64,000 nucleotides of DNA from Amyloporia xantha (GCA_036971615.1 JAYKKR010000007.1:744001-808000); one strand, 5' to 3'; counted from the stretch's first letter, positions 1-12,744 are shown. The notes: generated by a model from the letters alone, not told the origin. A program made the numbers and translations.

Positions 1-48
1 AATACAGTCAGCGCAGACCAGAACATCCACATAGAAAGTAAGACATAC

Positions 49-195
49 AAGCCAGATGAATGTGAAACGATCCTGCCACTTTGCGGTCTTCGGGAGAAGT
101 GCGTTAGACGACACCCATGCGACAATACCGACGACCGCCACGAAGGCCAGTGAGTAGGCAGAGGTCTCCGTGAAGACAGAGGCTATGTCCGACAT
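49..195 (-). CDS. EXPERA/EBP-like sterol-isomerase family protein, first exon only (partial)
   Basis: The first exon reads 49 codons from an ATG at 195-193 and stops at a consensus donor GTATGT (48-43); a CTGAC branch-point-like motif lies at the window edge, so the acceptor and the rest of the gene are to the left of base 1. The visible protein has one hydrophobic segment (about residues 12-30) followed by the KTAKWQDRFTFIWL stretch. A short loop then a D-R-x-x-F-x-W-type start of a second helix is the layout of the EXPERA fold found in emopamil-binding proteins (sterol C8-isomerase) and relatives. The family call rests on only 49 residues; another small ER membrane protein is possible. Confidence 0.45.
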
Positions 196-1118
196 CCTGC
201 GGTAAGCCTCAAAGCAGTGTCCAGTGGATGGTGAGAGTAGAGCGACAAGGCCAGCGGCACTGTGGGAGTTCGTACAGTGGGCCCATTCTCGGGCTTAGCC
301 GACTTCGCTGAGATGCGATCTCAAACTTGCCCCGCAATCAAGATCTGTTTTCCCCATTTCCGCGAACACGTCGCTCGAGCAGTAGCTCGAGCCTACACCG
401 AGGCCGTCGACTGAACTTGGCCGCAATTCCAGCACGAAACATTTACAGTGAGCTTTTATTTATGCCATTTCAGCGGAAAATATACCAAACGGTGGGTGGA
501 CTGGTGGGGTGGCACGCGCGCGCTATCGACCGGAAAACCTTTCACAATTGAAACGAATTGAGTATAACCTGCTCTCATTCATCCGCTTGTACAGCTGCCC
601 ATGATTTGTTCGAAGCTACGTGAAGCAATGGATTCTCAGTAGTGAAGATCCAGCCCTCCGAAAGAACTCGAAGAACAACATGAGCTATTCATTTCAAACT
701 CGTGGTTCTTGCATGGCAGTCACCTGAGCGCAGATACAGCTCAAAAGGCATGACACGCTATAAGAAAGTACGTAGTACTTGATCAATATCTAACGAAGAA
801 GCTGCAGGATCAACGGTACTGGCCTACTTAAATCATATTCCAGGCGTTTTCTGACATCGATCATCCATATCCTGAACCGACGGTTCAAGAGTGTCCCTTC
901 CTAAGCTGGCACTGCCCCTAACGTCAGTAGATGGCTCTGGAGATATAAGATACAGTAGCAATGTACTCATAGGTCTTCCAACGGCGCTGAAATCCACCAT
1001 CAGTCCTCTATTCACACCGAGTCAACCCCACCTTCAGCGAAATCCTGTTCTGACGAGTGTAAGCCACCCACATCATCAGGACACGCTCATTCATTAATGA
1101 ATCATCTGCGACAGTATC
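196..1118. other. Intergenic stretch, no gene supported
   Basis: It lies between the divergent EBP-like exon and the orphan gene at 1119. Short open frames here begin at non-ATG codons or show no protein-like composition, and no splice-consistent chain was found. It presumably holds both promoters. Confidence 0.5.
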
Positions 1119-1759
1119 ATGGTGCTTATCCTCAAATCTATCACGTCCGCACAGGGATACGTGGTCACCGTCAGAAATCACCGTGATGGCGTGATGAATT
1201 TCCTGGCAGAACAGCATCACCTTTTGTGGGACAGATGGCTCGACAAAGGCCCGAAATGCACAGAGATCAACATCACCACCGTGCAAGGTCGCTACGCGAC
1301 TATCTTCCTAGAGGATGATTGGGATTGGCACATTGTGGTGTCGGGAAATGTCAAGGGAGGCCGTTGTGCATTTTCTGTCAAGGGCACCACTTGTTTTGGT
1401 GCTTTGATTACGGAGGATGGGAAACTGAGGCTAACGTGCGAAGGATGCGAGGTTTGGGGGAATGAGCAAAAGAGTCTAGAGTTGGACATTCCGCCGTTCC
1501 AGGACCAGCCCGAGGTTCAGGCTCGAAAGATCCAGACTGTCCAGTCTCAAAAGCTGTCTCAATCAGAGGTAGGTAACGTCGTATTTGTTCGCCGCCAGGT
1601 CCAAACATCTCAGTAAGTGATTCAAAGTAATTTGTGATTAAATTACAGCCTGTACTGACTTTTAGGACTAATTTTCCTACTTTGACAGTGGCTGAAATGG
1701 TAGACTTTCATATGAAGCCCTGGTGTATAGGCCAGGACCCCAACCCATGGGCGACTTAG
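1119..1759 (+). CDS. Orphan protein, two exons, function unknown
   Basis: I do not recognise this protein. Exons are 1119-1612 and 1666-1759; the intron has donor GTAAGT, a TACTGAC branch-point-like motif and a TTTTAG acceptor, and splicing keeps the frame to TAG at 1757-1759, giving 195 residues. Without splicing the frame stops at 1616. The first exon is convincing as protein: a strand-rich central part with aromatic residues (DDWDWHIVV) and repeated glycine turns, four cysteines between about residues 84 and 110, then a glutamine-rich tail. There is no signal peptide or membrane segment. Extra upstream exons between 890 and 1100 cannot be excluded. Confidence 0.5.
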
Positions 1760-2940
1760 TTATAAAGACTACTTCGTAAAGATAAATTGATATTCGATCA
1801 GATCCGTTTTGTACAATAGAATCGCCTTTCCGCCATAGGCAGACTGCCCGACAAACTCTCCTACAGAATCGATCTTTTGTCAGAATGTAACCGATAGATG
1901 AACAAGGATGAGTGCAAGGCACGATCTACCGAATTCGATTTAGTACAGAACGACCGTAGTAGGCCCCGAGCATCGAGTTGTGGTATTCTGTTTCGAGTTC
2001 TTACCTCGACGAGAATATACTGGGTCGGATTGTTGAAACACAATATCACATCTTCCAGGTTGCAAAAGTGGTCAACCTTTGGGAGAACATTGTCGAATTT
2101 GGAGTGTGAAGTCTCGTTTGGTGTGGAAGCATATCCGAGAGTGGACGCTATGTGTCTCGACAGACGATAGAAAGTCGAATATGGGTATGTGACTGCACAT
2201 TACTCCACAGACACTTACATCCCTGAGATTTGTATATCGCGCCATGGCCGACGTGACCGCAGGTTGCAAAGGCCTATGTCAGAGTAGACGCAACTGACGT
2301 ACCTCATGAATTCGTACCAGATCATTTAATTCTACGTAAACAACATGCGTAAGCCAATAAAGAGACTATGGATGCGCCCAAGCCTTCCAAAATCGCTTCG
2401 AAGCTGCAACGGTACGCAGGTCGGAGATGGGATGTATCCTGTCAACCAGCTACTCGCTTAGCAAGTGCTGATAAAATATTCAGGGAAGCGACGGCCCCAG
2501 ATGAGATAATCCTTCTTGGCTTGTGGACTTGATAACAAGTAACAAGGAATCTAATACCAGGATGAAGGTAAAGTTGAAGACTGATACTAGTCCTGTGGGC
2601 CGTGCAGGTTGCAAATGACGGGTGGCTCACAGCAATCAAAGTGGTGAGTCCTGAGTAACAACAATGCACAGAGGCCGAGCAATGCCTCAGAGACCTTTGG
2701 GGATACGATGTTGACGAAGCTCGAGCACATAGCCCGAGACATAACCGTAAGAGATGACCACTAGAGCCTTGGTACAAACACTCGGCAGTCATAGAGAGTG
2801 GAGCCGCTCACAGAGTCAGTGTAGTAGCGAGACCTGCTGGCAAGCTGAACATCGTTAAACCAACTACATATGATCAATACAAAATACAAACAACTGTCGT
2901 ATCTTGACACGCACTGAAAATTATCACAAGATGTACAAGA
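1760..2940. other. Intergenic stretch, no gene supported
   Basis: It separates the orphan gene from the 3' end of Cwf19. A minus-strand open frame at 2442-2792 has low-complexity Ser/Leu/Cys composition, no domain and no splice partners, so it is not called. Confidence 0.5.
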
Positions 2941-5821
2941 TCATGATCTCCCTATCATACCCGTCCAGTCAAACTTCTCATACTTACTCTTGTATTTTGC
3001 GACTCGTTCTTTATTCTGGTAGAAATCAATCCGTCGTGGTCGCCGCCATCGCCTCGGCTCAAGGTCTAGCAAATTACCAATGATTTCACCAGCAAAATAT
3101 CTATAAAGTAGGCGCTTAGTTAAGCTTCCACGAAGGGGAACAGCAAGAACAATCGACGCACCTAGGGAACTCGCCTCCACCCTTCTCACCCTCATCAATA
3201 TCGCCTTCCGGGTCTTCTCCGTTGGCCGCTTCGTCCGTGCCTTCGATGACATGTCCGTAGCCTTTCTCGCCCTTATAATCGAATTGAACCATGAAGTACG
3301 GCAGGTTCGGCACCATTGCACGGCGGAACCCTCCTGGCCGCGCAGAGAAGTCGATAAGCTTCTTGTGCTGCGACCATTCCGTTTCGGACATTAAAATAGA
3401 CTCCTGAACGGTTCAAGAAACAGATGACGTGAGTGAAACTATGAATGGAGGGAACATGTGCGAGGGTTTGACACACCTTGAAGTAGCCAGGAATGACCTC
3501 GAATTGCGCCCAAGGGAGCGGCACACATTCGATGAAAGTATGTTTCTGCCACTTAATTGAGATGACCGTCTCGTAGAATAGAACCCCTTTGTCCTCGTCT
3601 GCGAACATGCGCATCAGGCATTTCATGAAGTTCTAGGAGGAAACTATGTAAGAGAAAGAATCCGATTCAAGGACCCCAATTATACGTACACGGACTTCGT
3701 CCCACACGTCGTCATCGCCTTCTAGCATCGTTAAATGATGTTGAATAGGGACGATGAGGCAGTGCCCTTCGACGAGTTCTTCTGTAGGTGTACACGACAG
3801 GTACACTCGTGTGCCCATAGCGATGATGGGGGCATTGGGCAACGAGTCGTCCTCGCCGAAACAAAACGGGCAGGTGGCCAAAACCTTTTGCGTCCGCTTG
3901 TAGTCTATGTATTAAAAGTGAGCTCCAAAGTGGACAAATACGCATACTTCTAACCTACCGTTGATGGCGAATTGCCGCTTCATCGCGTCAGAACGCATCT
4001 TCTTCCTGCCCAACTTCTCCGCATTGTCGTCCAAGTAATCGAGGTCATTCTATGCGGCATGAATTTGTGACTTCTCCAAGAATAAAAAAGACCGAAACAC
4101 CTACCTCAAACTTGCCATCCGACATGATCTGCCGTGCAAACTCTGCATCGAGATTCTTCTGGTCTGCTGGGCCGGCATTCATCCGCTCCTGCCGAAGCAT
4201 CTCTCCCAGTGTGATCTTGTCATCATCTGGGTTGAGTCGTACGAGCTCTCCAGTTTGACGGTCGTGCGTTTCAAACTAGATGCACTCAATATGAGCATCC
4301 TCCCATCATGTAGGACGATCCACTCACGTGTTCCTTCTTCTTCCTGTTGCCAGGTGCCATCGGGCTATCATTCTGACCCTGTCCCACATCATATAACCGT
4401 CCTCTCCCGTCCAACGTTGGCAGCACCTCCACCCTGGTCCGCACACCCTCCTCACCCCCACCCTGCGCCTTCTTCACCTCCTCATCGTATTCCTTTTCCA
4501 GCTTCTCCGCATCCGGTGTACCCATCAGTTTCGCCCTCAATACCTTCGCCTGAAACCGATTCAACGAGGACGGCGAGAGAGCGCGCGTATGCACTCGCGC
4601 GCCCATGAGCGAGGGGACTGGTGCCATTACGGATGGAATGGGTGTATGTGGCTGTGTGGAGGGCGTCCCACCTTGTGAGGGCAGACGGATTGAGTCGAAC
4701 GGTCTGTTCGACGGCGCGGAGCCCGAGCGTGTCTCGGGGGTGGGTGTTGCAGGAGTATTTGTACCGAGATCAGGGCGACGGAAGGACGCGCTGCGGCTGG
4801 ACATTCCACTCCCGCCCACATCTGTAAACATGAATCGCTGACCTCGCCCTTGGCCCTCGGGTTCCTTGCCTTTACCTCTCCGCTCAGAGTTACCGCCCCT
4901 GCTAGCACGACGGCCCTCGCGCTCATCGAGGATACGACGTTCCTCCTGAGCCTCCCGGAACGCATCCAATGATTCGAAACGGTCGAGTGCAACATCCTCG
5001 GCTGGTTTGCCCTCTTCCTCAGCTTGTTCGTAGACGCGTCGGAGCTTCATCATGCGCCATTGCGATCCGGGCCCGCCGGGGACGTTCGCTTTCGGAGTAG
5101 GCGGAGGAACATCATCAATGCTCTTACCTTCTTTGAGGGCGGTATTAATCTCTCGATGACTGATGTAGAGCTAGTAGTGCATTACACATATGAGTTGTCG
5201 TAGTTTTATTTGTGAGAGCATGCTCACCTTGTCAGGGTCTGGTCGATCTGGCTCCGGTCTCTTCTTTCGAATATCGGTACCGAGACTTGAGAAAAAGTCT
5301 ACAGATCCACTCATATTTCGTGCATTCTGTGATGGTTCTCCATAGTCTTCAGTGAGCGGGTCGTCGCCAGTAGGTTCTTCGAGACGAGATTGCGCATCCG
5401 GTACGATGGGTGTTGAGGGTGGCATAAGCATCCACTCGTCTCGTTTAAGGGACGTTTCCGTCCTTAGGGACGGTGGGAGAGGAGGGTCACTTGGCTCAAC
5501 AGACGCTCTTGAAGTTAACCTCAAGCTTTCTGCAGTAGGGATATTGGTTGCGAGTGGCTGCTTAAATATCAGCTTGGAAGGTCAAGCTATGACAACGCAG
5601 AGACGCACCTCCTCCCCATCCATATCGATATTCTTCTCCTCCCACATATCATTGTCCGGATCGTCATCCACAATATGAACATGTCCGCTGTCCCCCTTCC
5701 GAGCGCGTTTACTACCGCCCTCTTTGTCGGTGTGATGCTTCCGTTTATTCTTGTGTTCGCGGTCCACCTTTCCGCGCGAGCTTTTGTGTTTTGAGGAAGT
5801 TTTAGTTTCGTCGTGGCCCAT
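2941..5821 (-). CDS. cwf19: Pre-mRNA splicing factor Cwf19 (CWF19L2-type, CwfJ domains)
   Basis: Nine exons give 806 residues: 5821-5609, 5557-5228, 5170-4328, 4275-4105, 4049-3959, 3904-3690, 3632-3477, 3403-3162, 3100-2941; all introns are 51-73 nt and GT-AG. Family members act in late spliceosome steps and lariat turnover. The N-terminal half is charged and disordered (Lys/Arg/Glu-rich, nuclear-type). The C-terminal third carries the two CwfJ domains: a cysteine pair in TCPFCFGEDD near residue 562, the HIT-like histidine motif GHCLIVPIQHH near 595, and the closing YGHVIEG and LEPRRWR motifs. I chose the ATG at 5821 because an in-frame upstream ATG at 5911 would add a hydrophobic leader unlike the family. 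Identification is secure; the exact start is less so. Confidence 0.93.
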
Positions 5822-7051
5822 GGCAGTAGATAGCACTAAGCAGAAGGAGTAACTCAACGGTATTCTCCAGTCCATTTCGTCACTATATAGATCGATCACG
5901 TGCGATACCATATACGGTAGGGTTCATATGCCACGATATTCCCCAATTCATTCTCCATCACCGTTCACGTCTACAGTACGGACCCTTTCCCAACGACACG
6001 AAACTTGGTCCCTTCTACGCCTTCTCTGACTCCGTGTGTACGATGCGCACCGCCAAAGGCAGAACGACTACGAAGGATCAGCACTGTTTGAAGCGACAGG
6101 GGTGTCAATGAGTCTTTCGTATCTCCTGTGTCATACAGAAGCTCGGTCGTCATCCTCATTCAGTATACAACTATGTAGGTTTATGTGAGTGAATCGGCAC
6201 TCCTGTGGGACATGACATCGATATAAAGGCGTGATATAACAGCAACCTGCAAAACGATAGGCCACCACCAGGTTTCACAAAACATGCACGTGAGAGCGGT
6301 CCGGGGAGCTGTAGGCTCTAGTACAGCGGACTGTGGGGCTCTTGCCGAGAGCCATTTGTACGGCATTTCTACTTATGGGGACACAGATATCTGTTTTGGA
6401 GCAAGTTCGGAGCAAAACGCTAGCTATTGGAATCGGTACGTTGATGGCTGCGCTTTCTGGTGGCGCCAGACGACATTGAAGCCCTCCCGGGGGTGTCACA
6501 TGCTTGTTTGTTTTTCTCTGAGCGATGGTCTATCGTTTTGCAGATTGCTGAAAGGCGTCGATGTATCTTCCACAATACGCGATCATGTGATTCCCATTTC
6601 TCCCAAGCAGTCTTTGGGAGAAACGCCTGCGTACGATAAGTAGTCGCTGATGCTTTCCTGGCATCTAGAAAGGAAACACAAGAGCCCGTGCAACAACGCT
6701 TGGCGGGCGCCTTGCTCTGTATCTCACATGCGCGAGGCCAGCGTCATGGGGGCGGCAGCTGCGTAGCCCTACATCCAGACCGTCGGTGACCGAGCCTACT
6801 GTCTGAGTGCTGGAATTGTCCTAAGCTGTCAACTTCGATCTTGTGAGACTCGAGCAGAATCCTTAGCGAAGTACGAGTCACTTCTAGATATCCTATATGT
6901 GCCGATGAGCTTTCCACTGTTGACAGAATTTTGCGAATAACAATCGATCTCCGGTGTGAACTCAAACCAGAATCCGCACATACCTTACAACAAAATCAAG
7001 TACCATATATTACGCAGGTTCTACAGTACAGCACACAGAATGAACAAGATC
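5822..7051. other. Intergenic stretch, no gene supported
   Basis: About 1.2 kb between the Cwf19 start and the Nse2 stop. Several overlapping open frames on both strands (for example plus 6284-6643) lack family resemblance and splice support. Confidence 0.5.
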
Positions 7052-8329
7052 TCACTCAACGACTTCTTCGGCGTCGCTGTCTTCGTCTCTCATACGCTCT
7101 CGCCTCGCAGCGTCCTTCGCCTTCTTCGCCAATTCCTTGTTCGGCTTCAGATCATTCATGGTGATTATCTTGGTGCATCCGGACGAAGGGCATTCCTTTT
7201 TCGCAGCGCGGCTGTGGCCTAAATACTCTTGAATCGCATCCTTCGAGAAGGAGTGTCCGCAAAGCTCCCTATCAAAGCCCGTATATAGGCACCGTGCACA
7301 CAATAATAGGGCGGAGACTTACGATGTAAGTGGATCCACGAGGATCGTCAGTGTCAAAGGGCACTTGTAGTCCTGGGTCACACCGCCCACAACTACATCG
7401 TCGTCGTCGTCACTTTCATCACCGTCCTCTAGGAAGTACATGGCACTCATAAATAGACCCTGGCTCAATACAAACTATGAAACGAACCTTTAGGCAGAAA
7501 ATCTGTGACGGGTGGCATAGCAGTATCTGGGTTTTGCACTTCCTGTAAACCAGTGTGAATCTCACTCATGTATTGTATTGGGAAGCTCGACACCGACAAA
7601 TATGGCCTGCCTGAATGCTGCGTATTCTTCCGCTTTCGCATATTTCTGACGTGCAGTTTTCATCTTGTATTCATCGAGCTTATGTTTCACCCCCTTCTTG
7701 TACCTATCCACGATATCGGTCTAGACAGGAGATCAGGAAGGACAAACGTATATTGCAGAATCCTTACAATAGCTTCTCTTTGGGACACCTTTTGATTAAG
7801 CTCGTTCAGAGTCTTCTCGTGTGCCAGTAACTCGGTATCGGCGTCCAGGAGCTCTCGCATGATGGCGTCCATCTCCACGACTAGCTGGTCGTTCCACAGT
7901 TGAATTGACAGTATGAGCAGAATAGATGGTATAGCATACCTTATCTCCCTTTTCGCCTTCTGAGAACTCAGCAAAGACGGTAGATACATCCCTGACGAGA
8001 CCATAATAAGGGGCAAGGTTCTGACGCCTCATCATGTTCCAGTCAGAGGCCATGCCTGCGATCTTTGCAGCCTGCGCCTTGTCAAGAGGCTGGTCCCCAA
8101 AGTCCTCCAAAGGGTCGTCATCGTCGTCTTCATCTTCATCCCCGCCTTCTGCAACCCTCGGTTTCGGTTCCTTTTTCGCTGCCTTGGAACGACGCGGACG
8201 CGGTGCCTCTTCATCTTCATCATCTTCGTCTACTGCCTCATTGGCGTTTCTTTGGCTAGAATCGTCTACTTCGATTCCATCCGAGGATGGCTCCCTTCTG
8301 GCGCGACGAGATGAGCCTGCGACGGGCAT
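7052..8329 (-). CDS. nse2: SMC5/6 complex SUMO E3 ligase Nse2/Mms21 (SP-RING)
   Basis: Six exons: 8329-7940, 7884-7768, 7720-7598, 7542-7488, 7428-7323, 7268-7052; 335 residues. Nse2 binds the Smc5 coiled coil and attaches SUMO to repair proteins. The C-terminus holds the SP-RING: YKCPLT, then VDPLTSELCGHSFS, then ECPSSGC about 25 residues later, giving the expected Cys/His ligands. The middle exon is a coiled-coil-like stretch (residues about 131-210) as expected for Smc5 binding, followed by the family motif FRQAIFEVQNPD. The N-terminal 90 residues are acidic and disordered, an extension compared with yeast Mms21. Intron 3 has the slightly weak donor GTCGGT but is required, because the frame stops without it. 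An upstream in-frame ATG at 8398 is possible; 8329 has the better context. Confidence 0.92.
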
Positions 8330-8489
8330 GTCTTTTTGGTAGAGTACAAACGCGAGACGCGTCCGACCTCTGGCTGCCACAGGCGTCTCCACGGTCAATC
8401 AAAGTCATGTGACTTATTCAGGGCCGGGCAACTCGCGGGGCCGTAACTAAAGTCGGCAAGTCTCCTTGAGCAGCATCGACGCATTCAAA
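8330..8489. promoter_or_regulatory. Compact bidirectional promoter, nse2 / uS12m
   Basis: Only 160 nt separate the start codons of the divergent Nse2 and mitochondrial uS12m genes, so both 5' UTRs and core promoters must share it. No TATA box is evident. Confidence 0.5.
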
Positions 8490-9108
8490 ATGCTGTCTGT
8501 CCTCCGCTCGCTGTCCAGCCCAGTGACTAGACAGTGGTCCACTCCTATCCTTCGACAGACTCTGTGGCAGAATGTCTCTCCGTCATTTCTCTTCCGTTCC
8601 TTTCACCCGTCACCCGCCGCCGCCGTAACTCTGAACCAATCGACACGCCGGAAACCGCTTCCGAAGAGTAAACGACCCAGGTCGCCACTGCTCGTAGGCA
8701 ACACGCAGAGGAAGGCCGTCATCAGCTCGGTCTTCATTATGAAACCAAAGAAGCCCAACTCTGCAAAGCGGAAGGTTGCACGAGTGAAGTTGACCACTGG
8801 CAAGACGCTTCATGCGTATATTCCGGGAGAAGGCCATAACCTGCAAGAGCACGGTGTAGTCCTGGTGAGAGGGGGTCGCGCTCAGGATCTTCCCGGTGTT
8901 CGGTGAGGCAGCTCGGGGTTTGACATCTACCGTACGGATGCTGATGCTTTAGTTGTGAAGATACAAGCTGGTGCGGGGAGCGTTTGATTTCGGCCCTGTA
9001 GTGAACAGGCTGACGGCTCGCAGTCGATATGGAGGTAAGTTTTGCATCTATATGTTCTCTCGTCTGGCCCTTATATTGTCCTCCTTAGCCAAAAAGCCAA
9101 AGCAATAG
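8490..9108 (+). CDS. mrps12: Mitochondrial small-subunit ribosomal protein uS12m
   Basis: Three exons: 8490-8902, 8961-9034, 9089-9108; 168 residues. uS12 lines the decoding centre of the small subunit. The first about 45 residues are basic and hydroxylated (mitochondrial presequence), then the universally conserved core appears: [15 protein letters not shown], the basic loop before [27 protein letters not shown] and the C-terminal SRYGAKKPKQ. The short last exon (20 nt) encodes the conserved KKPK tail, which supports the splice choice. Intron 1 uses a TTGTGAAG acceptor instead of the TAG nine bases upstream; only this gives the conserved GVRYKLVRG. Confidence 0.95.
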
Positions 9109-9320
9109 ATGCGACGATCGACAGCACCCGTTACGGGACATCGACACCATGCATTCCTCACAGACGCCGAGCCGCAAAACTATCACGACGAGCTATCGAA
9201 ATAATACATTCGTGGTCACTAGCTGTTATCACATATCTCGTCGAGGTCTTCGTAACTATACATGACGTGTCAGAGGTCAGGGAAGGGTATACTTCAGAAG
9301 GGTATGCAAATGTCCAAAGA

Positions 9321-12300
9321 TTAAGTGTTCACAATGTTGCCAGTCTCTCTAATCTTCTCCTCTCGTTCTCGCCTACTCTGTACGCCTTTCTCAATCTCCA
9401 CATTGATTGCCCAAACCCAAGCGTCCCGCTCTAACTTATTCCTCGTTCGGAAAATAAGTACTTTCCTCTTGAGTGTCAGCTTCGGGACTTGAGCAGACAC
9501 AGCCGGATCATCCCCGCCTGAAGCATCTCTGGTGGACTTTGTCGTCCGATACCAGAGCATGAACAGAGTGTCTTCTGGGCCATCGTCGGTTTCCAACCCA
9601 TCCTGGTAGCGCCGAGCGATGTGTGGCGCATCGGGGTCATACTGCCCCTCGGGCAGATACTGAGCAGCTAGATATCCTGAGCATACGTAGGCATCAAGGA
9701 GGTTTATGACCCTATGTTGATGGTGTTGCAGCGACTTGCTCCCCGTGATGCGGTACTCTACGAGATTTCCTCTCACAAGGACAAGCTGAATATGTCTGTC
9801 ACACTTGTCAGCACGCAAGCACCCCGGAACGGCATACACAGGGGGAGGTGACTGACTGATACTGTCCCCAAAAGCCTTTGCGCGCGAAGATCTTGCCGCA
9901 TTTCACGAGCGGCCGGCAGCCTTCGAGGACGCACCAGTTAAAGAACGAGCTCAGCTCGGGCAGAGATGTTTCGGAGTCAGGTAGAGCCTCAGGGGCCGAA
10001 TCTTGAACGTCGACGACGTGCCGGAGAGGTGTAATGCGAGCCCTTCCCGTGCTGATATAGGCAAGCTTCATCTCTGTCTGAGCATCAGTCTGGTGCCGTT
10101 TCGCCCAGTACGAGACAAGCGGTCGCAGGCGCACGATCCACTCCAAGGCCACTTGGCAAGAAAAGGCCTAGAGAATAACATTAGCCAGTATAACAACTAC
10201 CGTAGGAAATCCAGACGGCACCTCAAACCTGATGACATGGCCTGTGGTCAGGAGCAGCTCGAATGATCTCCTCATGCGTAGCCTGCTCTTGTCCGCGGCG
10301 TCGTTCATAGCAGGATCGCCTCCAGCATCCTCATCGTCGCTGTCGGTTCTGTCCACCACCTCCCAGAAGCCCTCTGCATCCCCACCGTCCGGAGCGTTAT
10401 TGTTCAGAGGATCGCTATCATGGCGAGGAACCAATTGAAACGCTCTCCGCACCGCGACGATACCTGCGCAAATCCATCACACCCATCGCATCGAGGATCT
10501 GCTCCGTTCCCCTCTGCACCTCCATTTGGAGCAAAGACTCTGCATCGGAACCGGGCGCGAAAAAGCCTGGGGGAGGCGGGTGGTGTGCACGGGCTGGGGC
10601 CAGGGTGAAGAGGTACCCATTGTGCGTCGTGAGGTATACGGACTGCCGCAGTTGTGAGTTTGGCCGGATGCGCTCCACGTAGCCTTCCACCGCTGGCGGT
10701 TCGTCCAGGCGGGTGCCGTCTTTCAGATGAAGGCGGGTAGGGAGATGTTCCTTCAGGCGGACCTCCAGGTGTGCGGACTTGCCGAACTGCACATTCGCCG
10801 CAGACGGTCAATATACGCAGAGGCACGCGTTCATCAATCAAATCACTGACCTGGTTCAGCGCGAGGCCACAGAGAACGGCCCACTTCCTCGCGTTGCCTT
10901 GTACGTCCTCGAGCTGCCACACCCAGTCCAGGTTTGTCTCTGAGCGCCATGCCAACGCCAACTCCGTGCCCGCTGCCATCTTGCGCCTCAGCAGCTCATT
11001 TTTCTCGCCGAGCTTGGCCAGTCTCTCCCGGCAGAGGCGGATCACGTTCGGCGCGTTGAAAACTCGTTCGGCAGCCGCGACTTCGGTACCTGCAGGGTTG
11101 GGCATATCGATTTTGATGCGGGTATCAAGAAGGGGCGAGTGGATCTCGAGCGAACGAGGGAGCTCGCCACCTAAATGTCGCCTGTAATAAAAAAAACTTG
11201 GTGGGCAACTCTAGGGGTTTGACTAGCGAAGACACATACCATAGTCTCCAGACCCAGTCCACAGCACGTGTGCGACTCCTGATCTTGAAGACGAAGATGT
11301 TGAGACCTTTTCTATGTCCGTACAGCCACCGCCGTTTCGAGCGATGCCGCAATGGCGCAGGAGGGCACACGATGCAGAACGTCAAGTCCACGAACGAGTA
11401 CAGCGATAGCCGCGTAGTGGACCGGCCGAGCGGGATAATGAAAACGAGCTTCTTGTGGCCCGTGAACCAGTCCTTCCCTGGCATATTCTGCGTAGCATGA
11501 GTGCATCATCCGAATCCACCCTCTGCAACACGAACCAAGGTAGCAGAGACTCACATGGCTCTTGTACAGCTCCAGCCGGTCTTTCCTCCACACGACGATG
11601 TACTCCGCCCATTGCGTGTTGTATAGATGACCCGTCGTGCGGTTCTGCGCCTCATCAAATTGGGCGGGGAGAGACTGCGCGCGCGTGTATGAAAACTTGA
11701 CAAATGCTCTATCTGGAGTTGAGCTTCATATCGCCGCGCCGGGCTCAGGAGGAAGCGGAGGGACGTACCCCGCATCACCATATCACCCCACGCCGCATCG
11801 CTGGCGGCGTCGACGTCGGCCTGCTGAGCTGCGGCCCCGGCGCTCGTGTTTTCTACAGCATCGCCGCTGCGCTCGAGCACTTCCGTAGGTGGCGCGGGCT
11901 GGTTTTCTGTTGGCATGTCGCTGTAGTGGACCGACCTTCCCTTCCTCCTGCTTGCGGGGCCATTCATGTTGAGCACGCCCTTCGTCGGTGTGCCGTCAGA
12001 GTTTGTCCTAGGCGCGACGGTAATTGTGCTCGGGAGCTGGGGCATTCCAGATGGACGGGGGTCGGACGTGAGAGGCTTCGGTCTAATGAGAGCAGTTGAC
12101 GAGTCGGCACTGTGGGACTCGTCATCTCTAAGGCTGGTCAACTGTCTCGATAAGAGCTCGTCGCGGTCCGGCTGCTGGGGGGAATCTTCAGCCGGTGTCT
12201 GAGTCGGGGCAATGCTGAGGTGGGACAGGGCGGTCACAAACGTCTCTCCGGTGGTAGAAGGTGCAATACGGTGCGACAATGCATCTGTCGCCGCTGGGGT

Positions 12301-12744
12301 GTCCGTCACTGGAGTCGCTTCCAAAACATTGACTCCTAGGAACACTCCGACATCAAACGAAGTGCCTATCCACCGTCTGTCAGTCCTTGCAGACTTGCTG
12401 TGCAGGTATGCTCTGCCCCACTCGCTGTCCTTCCATCGCCTGAAGAGCTCGTTCCGCACGCCGTTGCGTTCGTTCTCGCCCCACTGTTCCCTCGTACCTC
12501 CGTGTCTGAGGAAGAATTCGAGTGCAAAGTTGTGGATAGCGTCCTTCAGCCCCTCCTCATCTTCGACATCATGGAGGGTGGTCGCGTTCTTCTTGCGCGT
12601 CTTGGTGCGTTTTCCGATGTCCTGCGAAACAAGCTGCTTCGGAAGAGGACCGATGAATCTCCGGCGGTGCTGGTGCTGGTCGTCTCTTTTAACTGTCTCT
12701 GGAGTGATCAAGGCGCTGCGAGGACTTGAGAATGAAGATGCCAT
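9321..12744 (-). CDS. Spo71/Mug56-family meiotic protein with PH-like domains
   Basis: Eight exons: 12744-11769, 11712-11555, 11487-11240, 11181-10851, 10786-10464, 10414-10222, 10167-9857, 9795-9321; about 1004 residues. Yeast Spo71 and fission-yeast Mug56 act in sporulation at the prospore membrane. The N-terminal third has a conserved helix (DAIHNFALEFFLRHGG, about residue 66) then a disordered Ser/Pro region. From about residue 325 comes the conserved core DRAFVKFSYTRAQSLPAQF, WAEYIVVWRKDRLELY and GHKKLVFIIPLGRST, typical of the Spo71 PH region, and a second PH-like region at the C-terminus (LVLVRGNLVEYRI ... RKVLIFRTRNKLERDAWVWAI). Exons 5 and 6 are joined across 10415-10463 by a 49-nt intron that may instead be coding sequence carrying a one-base shift; see findings. 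Family call from motif memory, without search. Confidence 0.78.

Noticed and set aside
11713..11768. Alternative acceptor ATAG four bases downstream in the Spo71-type gene
   Set aside because: The CAG acceptor at 11713 gives the frame-consistent DRAFVKFSYTRAQSLPA; the other shifts the frame.
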